From Nautilus pompilius (lineage: Eukaryota; Mollusca; Cephalopoda; Nautilida; Nautilidae), in the NCBI GenBank assembly GCA_018389105.1, contig JACATO010001093.1:1-64000 (forward strand): a stretch of DNA of 64,000 nt. Reading direction: 5' to 3'. Below are positions 11,901 to 23,900 of this stretch, piece after piece. Position numbers and translations under genes: made by a program. The notes beneath the pieces were generated by a model, which ran no database searches, was not told the DNA's origin, and worked only from the letters and a program-made list of their open reading frames with translations. The first letter of the stretch is position 1; each line of letters opens with the position of its first letter.

Positions 11901-14900
11901 AGACCATCTAAAAACAATTTCTCTTCAATGGTAGACAGAAAATGTTTATGTTGTTTCATAACAAACTCTGCAATGCTTTTAGTTGTTTTAATTTCAAGTT
12001 CTCTCAAGGTTTCCCTTTCAAAAAACTGGACAATTTCCTCATATGTCTTTTTAACATCATCCACAAAACCTATAACTGACACAAATTCCTCTTTTAAACT
12101 GGTAACACGCTCTACAGAACAGTTTTCATTTAAAATGCCAGTTAGTTCTTGCCACTTACCTATTCTATTCTTTAGGCAGACTCTATGTTCTTCCAGAAGA
12201 GAAAAACGTTTTTCTGTGATTCCTACAATGAGATTCAGCAGTTTGCCTTTCATGTCTGGCAGTACTATGGCATCAACAGAGTTGTCACACATTGTAATAC
12301 GTATATCTGAATGCAACTTTTTGCTTACAACTGCTCCAGGATCTACTAAAGAATTGAGGAAACGTTTCATACATCCAGTCAAACTTATTTTGAAGCCAAT
12401 CAGGTTAACAGGATCCGCCACACTAAGTAAACCCCCAGAACTGTAAGTTGCCTCTGAGCTGTCAGCAGCCATTTCCTTTGATATATTTTTGAACACCTGT
12501 GATTCACCATTAACTTGGAGGTGACCTAAGTTTTCACTTTCAAATTCATCTTTACTTGAGCAATACTGCAACAATCCTTTTCCATCAGATAGTGGGTAGC
12601 TTGAGACTTGCTCGTTTTCATTGACAATAAGTAGATCTGCATGATCTAAACCATATTTCTGATCTTCACCAACATTTTCATAACGTGAAAGAACAGCAGA
12701 TTGTGATGTTCTTACCACACGTTTTCGCTCCTGGAACTGGTCAGACGATCTCTGTTTAGAAGCGTCTGTACCAGTCTGTGATGATCCTTCCGTGTGCTGT
12801 TGCTCCTGGAACTGGTCAGACGATCTCTGCTTAGAAGCGACTCTTTCCGTGTATTTTCGTTCCAGGAACTGGTCAGATGATCTCTGCTTAGAAGCGTCTG
12901 TACCAGTCTGTGATGATCCTTCCGTGTGCTGTTGCTCCTGGAACTGGTCAGACGATCTCTGCTTAGAAGCGTCCCCTTCCGTGTATTTTCGCTCCAGGAA
13001 TTGGTCAGAAGATCTCTGCTTAGAAGCAACCCCTTCTGGTTTTTTCGTTCCAGGAATTGGTCAGATGATCTCTGCTTAGAAGCGTCTGTACCAGTCTGTG
13101 ACGATCCTTCCGTGTGCTGTTGCTCCTGGAACTGGTCAGACGATCTCTGCTTAGAAGCGTCCCCTTCCGTGTATTTTCGCTCCAGGAATTGGTCAGAAGA
13201 TCTCTGCTTAGAAGCAACCCCTTCCGTGTATTTTCGCTCCTGGAACTGGTCAGAATATCTCTGCTTAGAAGCGTCTGTACCAGTCTGTGACGATCCTTCC
13301 GTGTGCTGTTGCTCCTGGAACTGGTCAGACGATCTCTGCTTAGAAGCGTCCCCTTCCGTGTATTTTCGCTCCAGGAATTGGTCAGAAGATCTCTGCTTAG
13401 AAGCAACCCCTTCTGTGTATTTTCGTTCCAGGAACTGGTCAGATGATCTCTGCTTAGAAGCGTCTGTACCAGTCTGTGACGATCCTTCCGTGTGCTGTTG
13501 CTCCTGGAACTGGTCAGACGAATTCTGCTTAGAAGTGTCCCCTTCCATGTATTTCGCTCCAGGAATTGGTCAGAAGATCTCTGCTTAGAAGCGACTCCTT
13601 CGTGTATTTTCGTTCCAGGAACTGGTCAGATGATCTCTGTTTAGAAGCGTATGTACCAGTCTGTGACGATCCTTCCGTGTGCTGTTGCTCCTGGAACTGG
13701 TCAGACGATCTCTGCTTAGAAGCGTCCCCTTCCGTGTTATTTCGCTCCAGGAATTGGTCAGAAGATCTCTGCTTAGAAGCAACCCCTTCTGTGTATTTTC
13801 GTTCCAGGAACTGGTCAGATGATCTCTGTTTAGAACCGTATGTACCAGTCTGTGACGATCCTTCCGGTGTGCTGTTGCTCCTGGAACTGGTCAGACGAAT
13901 TCTGCTTAGAAGTGTCCCTTCCGTGTATTTTCGCTCCTGGAACTGGTGAGAAGTTTTCTGCTTAGAAGCAACCCCTTCTGTGTATTTCGTTCCAGGAACT
14001 GGTCAGATGATCTCTGTTTAGAACCGTATGTACCAGTCTGTGACGATCCTTCCGTGTGTGCTGTTGCTCCTGGAACTGGTCAGAAGATCTCTGCTTAGAA
14101 GCAACCCCTTCTGTGTATTTCGTTCCAGGAACTGGTCAGATGATCTCTGTTTAGAACCGTATGTACCAGTCTGTGACGATCCTTCCGTGTGCTGTTGCTC
14201 CTGGAACTGGTCAGAAGATCTCTGCTTAGAAGCAACCCCTTCCGTGTATTTTCGCTCCAGGAACTGGTCAGATGATCTCTGTTTAGAAGCGACTCCTTCC
14301 GTGTATTTTCGTTCCAGGAACTGGTCAGATGATCTCTGTTTAGAACCGTATGTACCAGTCTGTGACGATCCTTCCGTGTGCTGTTGCTCCTGGAACTGGT
14401 CAGAAGATCTCTGCTTAGAAGCAACCCCTTCTGTGTATTTTCGTTCCAGGAACTGGTCAGATGATCTCTGTTTAGAACCGTATGTACCAGTCTGTGACGA
14501 TCCTTCCGTGTGCTGTTGCTCCTGGAACTGGTCAGAAGATCTCTGCTTAGAAGCAACCCCTTCCGTGTATTTTCGCTCCTGGAACTGGTCAGAAGATCTC
14601 TGCTTAGAAGCGTCTGTACCAGTCTGTGACGATCCTTCCGTGTGCTGTTGCTCCTGGAACTGGTCAGACGATCTCTGCTTAGAAGCGTCCCCTTCCGTGT
14701 ATTTTCGCTCCAGGAATTGGTCAGAAGATCTCTGCTTAGAAGCAACCCCTTCTGTGTATTTTCGTTCCAGGAACTGGTCAGATGATCTCTGTTTAGAACC
14801 GTATGTACCAGTCTGTGACGATCCTTCCGTGTGCTGTTGCTCCTGGAACTGGTCAGACGAATTCTGCTTAGAAGTGTCCCCTTCCGTGTATTTTCGCTCC

Positions 14901-17900
14901 TGGAACTGGTGAGAAGTTCTCTGCTTAGAAGCAACCCCTTCTGTGTATTTTCGTTCCAGGAACTGGTCAGATGATCTCTGTTTAGAACCGTATGTACCAG
15001 TCTGTGACGATCCTTCCGTGTGCTGTTGCTCCTGGAACTGGTCAGACGATCTCTGCTTAGAAGTGTCCCCTTCCGTGTATTTTCGCTCCAGGAATTGGTC
15101 AGAAGATCTCTGCTTAGAAGCGACTCTTTCCGTGTATTTTCGTTCCAGGAACTGGTCAGATGATCTCTGCTTAGAAGCGTCTGTACCAGTCTGTGACGAT
15201 CCGTCCGTGTGCTGTTGCTCCTGGAACTGGTCAGACGAATTCTGCTTAGAAGTGTCCCCTTCCATGTATTTTCGCTCCAGGAATTGGTCAGAAGATCTCT
15301 GCTTAGAAGCGACTCCTTCCGTGTATTTTCGTTCCAGGAACTGGTCAGATGATCTCTGTTTAGAACCGTATGTACCAGTCTGTGACGATCCTTCCGTGTG
15401 CTGTTGCTCCTGGAACTGGTCAGACGATCTCTGCTTAGAAGTGTCCCCTTCCGTGTATTTTCGCTCCAGGAATTGGTCAGAAGATCTCTGCTTAGAAGCG
15501 ACTCTTTCCGTGTATTTTCGTTCCAGGAACTGGTCAGATGATCTCTGCTTAGAAGCGTCTGTACCAGTCTGTGACGATCCTTCCGTGTGCTGTTGCTCCT
15601 GGAACTGGTCAGACGAATTCTGCTTAGAAGTGTCCCCTTCCGTGTATTTTCGCTCCAGGAATTGGTCAGAAGATCTCTGCTTAGAAGCGACTCCTTCCGT
15701 GTATTTTCGTTCCAGGAACTGGTCAGATGATCTCTGTTTAGAACCGTATGTACCAGTCTGTGACGATCCTTCCGTGTGCTGTTGCTCCTGGAACTGGTCA
15801 GAAGATCTCTGCTTAGAAGCAACCCCTTCCGTGTATTTTCGCTCCTGGAACTGGTCAGAAGATCTCTGCTTAGAAGCGTCTGTACCAGTCTGTGACGATC
15901 CTTCCGTGTGCTGTTGCTCCTGGAACTGGTCAGACGATCTCTGCTTAGAAGCGTCCCCTTCCGTGTATTTTCGCTCCAGGAATTGGTCAGAAGATCTCTG
16001 CTTAGAAGCAACCCCTTCTGTGTATTTTCGTTCCAGGAACTGGTCAGATGATCTCTGTTTAGAACCGTATGTACCAGTCTGTGACGATCCTTCCGTGTGC
16101 TGTTGCTCCTGGAACTGGTCAGACGAATTCTGCTTAGAAGTGTCCCCTTCCGTGTATTTTCGCTCCTGGAACTGGTGAGAAGTTCTCTGCTTAGAAGCAA
16201 CCCCTTCTGTGTATTTTCGTTCCAGGAAAACTGGTCAGATGATCTCTGTTTAGAACCGTATGTACCAGTCTGTGACGATCCTTCCGTGTGCTGTTGCTCC
16301 TGGAACTGGTCAGACGATCTCTGCTTAGAAGTGTCCCCTTCCGTGTATTTTCGCTCCAGGAATTGGTCAGAAGATCTCTGCTTAGAAGCGACTCTTTCCG
16401 TGTATTTTCGTTCCAGGAACTGGTCAGATGATCTCTGCTTAGAAGCGTCTGTACCAGTCTGTGACGATCCGTCCGTGTGCTGTTGCTCCTGGAACTGGTC
16501 AGACGAATTCTGCTTAGAAGTGTCCCCTTCCATGTATTTTCGCTCCAGGAATTGGTCAGAAGATCTCTGCTTAGAAGCGACTCCTTCCGTGTATTTTCGT
16601 TCCAGGAACTGGTCAGATGATCTCTGTTTAGAACCGTATGTACCAGTCTGTGACGATCCTTCCGTGTGTGCTGTTGCTCCTGGAACTGGTCAGAAGATCT
16701 CTGCTTAGAAGCAACCCTTCTGTGTATTTTCGTTCCAGGAACTGGTCAGATGATCTCTGTTTAGAACCGTATGTACCAGTCTGTGACGATCCTTCCGTGT
16801 GCTGTTGCTCCTGGAACTGGTCAGACGATCTCTGCTTAGAAGTGTCCCCTTCCGTGTATTTTCGCTCCAGGAATTGGTCAGAAGATCTCTGCTTAGAAGC
16901 GACTCTTTCCGTGTATTTTCGTTCCAGGAACTGGTCAGATGATCTCTGCTTAGAAGCGTCTGTACCAGTCTGTGACGATCCTTCCGTGTGCTGTTGCTCC
17001 TGGAACTGGTCAGACGAATTCTGCTTAGAAGTGTCCCCTTCCGTGTATTTTCGCTCCAGGAATTGGTCAGAAGATCTCTGCTTAGAAGCGACTCCTTCCG
17101 TGTATTTTCGTTCCAGGAACTGGTCAGATGATCTCTGTTTAGAACCGTATGTACCAGTCTGTGACGATCCTTCCGTGTGCTGTTGCTCCTGGAACTGGTC
17201 AGAAGATCTCTGCTTAGAAGCAACCCCTTCTGTGTATTTTCGTTCCAGGAACTGGTCAGATGATCTCTGTTTAGAACCGTATGTACCAGTCTGTGACGAT
17301 CCTTCCGTGTGCTGTTGCTCCTGGAACTGGTCAGACGAATTCTGCTTAGAAGTGTCCCCTTCCGTGTATTTTCGCTCCTGGAACTGGTCAGAAGATCTCT
17401 GCTTAGAAGCAACCCCTTCTGTGTATTTTCGTTCCAGGAACTGGTCAGATGATCTCTGTTTAGAACCGTATGTACCAGTCTGTGACGATCCTTCCGTGTG
17501 CTGTTGCTCCTGGAACTGGTCAGACGAATTCTGCTTAGAAGTGTCCCCTTCCGTGTATTTTCGCTCCTGGAACTGGTGAGAAGATCTCTGCTTAGAAGCA
17601 ACCCCTTCTGTGTATTTTCGTTCCAGGAACTGGTCAGATGATCTCTGTTTAGAACCGTATGTACCAGTCTGTGACGATCCTTCCGTGTGCTGTTGCTCCT
17701 GGAACTGGTCAGACGATCTCTGCTTAGAAGTGTCCCCTTCCGTGTATTTTCGCTCCAGGAATTGGTCAGAAGATCTCTGCTTAGAAGCGACTCTTTCCGT
17801 GTATTTTCGTTCCAGGAACTGGTCAGATGATCTCTGCTTAGAAGCGTCTGTACCAGTCTGTGACGATCCTTTCGTGTGCTGTTGCTCCTGGAACTGGTCA

Positions 17901-20900
17901 GACGAATTCTGCTTAGAAGTGTCCCCTTCCATGTTTTTCGCTCCAGGAATTGGTCAGAAGATCTCTGCTTAGAAGCGACTCCTTCCGTGTATTTTCGTTC
18001 CAGGAACTGGTCAGATGATCTTGTTTAGAACCGTATGTACCAGTCTCTGACGATCCTTCCGTGTGCTGTTGCTCCTGGAACTGGTCAGAAGATCTCTGCT
18101 TAGAAGCAACCCCTTCTGTGTATTTTCGTTCCAGGAACTGGTCAGATGATCTCTGTTTAGAACCGTATGTACCAGTCTGTGACGATCCTTCCGTGTGCTG
18201 TTGCTCCTGGAACTGGTCAGACGATCTCTGCTTAGAAGTGTCCCCTTCCGTGTATTTTCGCTCCAGGAATTGGTCAGAAGATCTCTGCTTAGAAGCGACT
18301 CTTTCCGTGTATTTTCGTTCCAGGAACTGGTCAGATGATCTCTGCTTAGAAGCGTCTGTACCAGTCTGTGACGATCCTTCCGTGTGCTGTTGCTCCTGGA
18401 ACTGGTCAGACGAATTCTGCTTAGAAGTGTCCCCTTCCGTGTATTTTCGCTCCAGGAATTGGTCAGAAGATCTCTGCTTAGAAGCGACTCCTTCCGTGTA
18501 TTTTCGTTCCAGGAACTGGTCAGATGATCTCTGTTTAGAACCGTATGTACCAGTCTGTGACGATCCTTCCGTGTGCTGTTGCTCCTGGAACTGGTCAGAA
18601 GATCTCTGCTTAGAAGCAACCCCTTCTGTGTATTTTCGTTCCAGGAACTGGTCAGATGATCTCTGTTTAGAACCGTATGTACCAGTCTGTGACGATCCTT
18701 CCGTGTGCTGTTGCTCCTGGAACTGGTCAGAAGATCTCTGCTTAGAAGCAACCCCTTCTGTGTATTTTCGTTCCAGGAACTGGTCAGATGATCTCTGTTT
18801 AGAACCGTATGTACCAGTCTGTGACGATCCTTCCGTGTGCTGTTGTTCCTGGAACTGGTCAGACGATCTCTGCTTAGAAGTGTCCCCTTCCGTGTATTTT
18901 CGCTCCAGGAATTGGTCAGAAGATCTCTGCTTAGAAGCGACTCTTTCCGTGTATTTTCGTTCCAGGAACTGGTCAGATGATCTCTGCTTAGAAGCGTCTG
19001 TACCAGTTTGTGATGATCCTTCCGTGTGCTGTTGCTCCTGGAACTGGTCAGACGAATTCTGCTTAGAAGTGTCCCCTTCCGTGTATTTTCGCTCCAGGAA
19101 TTGGTCAGAAGATCTCTGCTTAGAAGCAACCCCTTCCGTGTATTTTCGTTCCAGGAACTGGTCAGATGATCTCTGCTTAGAAGCGTCTGTACCAGTTTGT
19201 GATGATCCTTCCGTGTGCTGTTGCTCCTGGAACTGGTCAGAAGATCTCTGCTTAGAAGCAACCCCTTCTGTGTATTTTCGTTCCAGGAACTGGTCAGATG
19301 ATCTCTGTTTAGAACCGTATGTACCAGTCTGTGACGATCCTTCCGTGTGCTGTTGCTCCTGGAACTGGTCAGACGATCTCTGCTTAGAAGTGTCCCCTTC
19401 CGTGTATTTTCGCTCCAGGAATTGGTCAGAAGATCTCTGCTTAGAAGCGACTCTTTCCGTGTATTTTCGTTCCAGGAACTGGTCAGATGATCTCTGCTTA
19501 GAAGCGTCTGTACCAGTCTGTGACGATCCTTCCGTGTGCTGTTGCTCCTGGAACTGGTCAGACGAATTCTGCTTAGAAGTGTCCCCTTCCATGTATTTTC
19601 GCTCCAGGAATTGGTCAGAAGATCTCTGCTTAGAAGCGACTCCTTCCGTGTATTTTCGTTCCAGGAACTGGTCAGATGATCTCTGTTTAGAACCGTATGT
19701 ACCAGTCTGTGACGATCCTTCCGTGTGCTGTTGCTCCTGGAACTGGTCAGAAGATCTCTGCTTAGAAGCAACCCCTTCTGTGTATTTTCGTTCCAGGAAC
19801 TGGTCAGATGATCTCTGTTTAGAACCGTATGTACCAGTCTGTGACGATCCTTCCGTGTGCTGTTGCTCCTGGAACTGGTCAGACGATCTCTGCTTAGAAG
19901 TGTCCCCTTCCATGTATTTTCGCTCCAGGAATTGGTCAGAAGATCTCTGCTTAGAAGCGACTCTTTCCGTGTATTTTCGTTCCAGGAACTGGTCAGATGA
20001 TCTCTGCTTAGAAGCGTCTGTACCAGTCTGTGACGATCCTTCCGTGTGCTGTTGCTCCTGGAACTGGTCAGACGAATTCTGCTTAGAAGTGTCCCCTTCC
20101 ATGTATTTTCGCTCCAGGAATTGGTCAGAAGATCTCTGCTTAGAAGCGACTCCTTCCGTGTATTTTCGTTCCAGGAACTGGTCAGATGATCTCTGTTTAG
20201 AACCGTATGTACCAGTCTGTGACGATCCTTCCGTGTGCTGTTGCTCCTGGAACTGGTCAGAAGATCTCTGCTTAGAAGCAACCCCTTCTGTGTATTTTCG
20301 TTCCAGGAACTGGTCAGATGATCTCTGTTTAGAACCGTATGTACCAGTCTGTGACGATCCTTCCGTGTGCTGTTGCTCCTGGAACTGGTCAGACGATCTC
20401 TGCTTAGAAGTGTCCCCTTCCGTGTATTTTCGCTCCAGGAATTGGTCAGAAGATCTCTGCTTAGAAGCGACTCTTTCCGTGTATTTTCGTTCCAGGAACT
20501 GGTCAGATGATCTCTGCTTAGAAGCGTCTGTACCAGTCTGTGACGATCCTTCCGTGTGCTGTTGCTCCTGGAACTGGTCAGACGAATTCTGCTTAGAAGT
20601 GTCCCCTTCCGTGTATTTTCGCTCCAGGAATTGGTCAGAAGATCTCTGTTTAGAAGCGACTCCTTCCGTGTATTTTCGTTCCAGGAACTGGTCAGATGAT
20701 CTCTGTTTAGAACCGTATGTACCAGTCTGTGACGATCCTTCCATGTGCTGTTGCTCCTGGAACTGGTCAGAAGATCTCTGCTTAGAAGCAACCCCTTCTG
20801 TGTATTTTCGTTCCAGGAACTGGTCAGATGATCTCTGTTTAGAACCGTATGTACCAGTCTGTGACGATCCTTCCGTGTGCTGTTGCTCCTGGAACTGGTC

Positions 20901-23900
20901 AGAAGATCTCTGCTTAGAAGCAACCCCTTCTGTGTATTTTCGTTCCAGGAACTGGTCAGATGATCTCTGTTTAGAACCGTATGTACCAGTCTGTGACGAT
21001 CCTTCCATGTGCTGTTGTTCCTGGAACTGGTCAGACGATCTCTGCTTAGAAGTGTCCCCTTCCGTGTATTTTCGCTCCAGGAATTGGTCAGAAGATCTCT
21101 GCTTAGAAGCGACTCTTTCCGTGTATTTTTGTTCCAGGAACTGGTCAGATGATCTCTGCTTAGAAGCGTCTGTACCAGTTTGTGATGATCCTTCCGTGTG
21201 CTGTTGCTCCTGGAACTGGTCAGATGAATTCTGCTTAGAAGTGTCCCCTTCCGTGTATTTTCGCTCCAGGAATTGGTCAGAAGATCTCTGCTTAGAAGCA
21301 ACCCCTTCCGTGTATTTTCGTTCCAGGAACTGGTCAGATGATCTCTGCTTAGAAGCGTCTGTACCAGTTTGTGATGATCCTTCCGTGTGCTGTTGCTCCT
21401 GGAACTGGTCAGAAGATCTCTGCTTAGAAGCAACCCCTTCTATGTATTTTCGTTCCAGGAACTGGTCAGATGATCTCTGTTTAGAACCGTATGTACCAGT
21501 CTGTGACGATCCTTCCGTGTGCTGTTGCTCCTGGAACTGGTCAGACGATCTCTGCTTAGAAGTGTCCCCTTCCGTGTATTTTCGCTCCAGGAATTGGTCA
21601 GAAGATCTCTGCTTAGAAGCGACTCTTTCCGTGTATTTTCGTTCCAGGAACTGGTCAGATGATCTCTGCTTAGAAGCGTCTGTACCAGTTTGTGATGATC
21701 CTTCCGTGTGCTGTTGCTCCTGGAACTGGTCAGAAGATCTCTGCTTAGAAGTGTCCCCTTCCGTGTATTTTCGTTCCAGGAACTGGTCAGATGATCTCTG
21801 CTTAGAACCGTATGTACCAGTCTGTGACGATCCTTCCGTGTGCTGTTGCTTCTGGAACTGGTCAGATGATCTCTGTTTAGAAGCAACCCCTTCTGTGTAT
21901 TTTCGTTCCAGGAACTCGTCAGACGATCTCTGTTTTGATCCGTCTGTACCAGTCTGTGACGATCCTTCCATGTGTTTGTACCCCTGCACCTGGTTAGAAA
22001 ATCCAAGTGTAGAATGGTCTGGACCAGACTGTGCTTCTACACTCTGTAATGGCTTTTTGGAATTCTTTACTTGCATTGTAGATGGTATCTTTAAGTTCCT
22101 AATTTTTCTGTTTGAGTAATGATTTTTCAAAGACTGTGTACCAGGTTGTTCTGTCCTTGTGTCTGTTACCTCACGTTGCATTTCTCCATCAACTCCTGCC
22201 TCAAATTTAGTTGACCAATTTTCCATGATTAGTTTTAATTTTTGTATCATACTATTTTCGCCCATTATAACTCTAATGTCATCCTTAGTACAAAGTATAT
22301 CAAGACTGGCATTATCTTGAATATAATCTTTAACCTCTGCCCTGTTCCATTCATCATAATTTAGCCTCACTTCATGGATACTGGTGAAGATCCCTGAAAC
22401 AGCCTTGTGTATTATCTTCTTTTTACATTTTTGCTCAAAACCTCCTGCTGTATTCCTTTTTCTGCAAACAAATCTATATTCCTTGTTGTATTCTTCAATT
22501 ACAATTTTGTTTTCGGATAATAACTGTACCAGATCCGGATGTTTGGAGCCTACAACAACATGTTGAAAAGCATCCAGAGGATAGCCCCATTCTAAACACA
22601 GATCTGCAAATGTTGCGATTACAATGCAGTTAGAATTTGGATTTTCCCCAACAGAGGTTTTTTTTCATTGTCTCATTTCCAATCTATTAAAAAAATAAAA
22701 GGAAAATAAGATGAAATGGCAGGGTTCAGTCAAGCAGTTATATGGTAACTAGCATTGGAATAAGCTGATGTACACTTAGTAAGTGATGACATACAGTTGA
22801 CATAACATGGAAAAGGCAAAATCAAGTCTTGACATATCTACAATAACATTCAGTGGTAACATTAGTTTGTCATCAGTTAGTTGTCCACCATCAAAATGAT
22901 GACAATTTCATTTTTGAACTTGTGCACGATGTCGGCAAAATGCCATTGTGGCTTATACAATTTCTCCTCAACCTCACGACAGATTAAAGCTACAACAAAA
23001 AAAATGCCTATTATTTTGATTTCTAAACTGGATAGTCATCATCATTGTCTTCCACATTGCTTGAAAGTAATACTTTGCTCTTAACTCTTTAATTCAAATT
23101 TAAACAACGGTAAATCAGAAGAATGTAACAAAAAGCAATCATTTGGTTAGAACTGTATTTTATCCAGTGTGCAGTGCCCTGTTCCGCATCAATGGCTACT
23201 ATCTGAACAAAACAAACTAAAGATGATTTGCCAATATTTATTATTAGATAAATGCAGCAGCTTTCACTCCTAAAATCGAACCTAAGCATATTCTGAAAAG
23301 ACATACGTAAGGTATTACCATCCCTGATTGGTACTGGCCTACTTATGATCAATATTAGTTTATGATGAAACAAAAACAACATCTGCTCACAAGACTGTAA
23401 ATAAAGAATAAATACATCTACCTCTGTATAGTGAGTCATAGTAGGTAGATAAAATCTAAAATTAGGCTTCTGTCTGTTATGTCAGATATTGAAAAAGGGA
23501 GGAGAGTATCTTCATGGCAGAAAAAGGTGTAAAATCCACCAGTAGAGACGTATGCCTAGTCAATTCTCTACCTCTAGCATGATTTACATTTTTATTATTC
23601 TCCACAATTAGCCATTCACCTGAGTAATACTTCTAAAACTAATATTTTTGTTAACCTTAATGGATGTAAAAACTGAGCAAATAATACAATTCTGAAAATA
23701 GATGTTAAATTCACATTTCTAAACAAGGCTAACAAACGACTGCATTTTGTTTTTGTGGTTGTTGTACACAGTTTTCAGTCTCAAGAAGATAAAATATTTT
23801 TGTTTACTTTTCTCCAGATTGTTAGTAGCTTTTAAATCACGAGAATCTGAAACCTGACCTCATCCTCCAGAAAACACTGCTTAGACAGAAGTGACTAATG

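Noticed and set aside
14095-16533. 812-codon minus-strand frame with LLSRDLLTNSWSENT repeats
   Set aside because: This is the alternative sense frame of the same array, entered through indels. The SKQRSSDQF frame is the one continuous with the unique KH and macrodomain sequence.
18061-22119. Plus-strand 1,352-codon open frame (Cys/Trp-rich repeats)
   Set aside because: It is the antisense of the macrodomain gene's repeat array, open only because each unit is a multiple of three bases and lacks stops in that frame. It has no splice context or unique ends.
22384-22566. Plus-strand small open frame upstream of the array
   Set aside because: It is the antisense of the N-terminal coding part of the giant exon.
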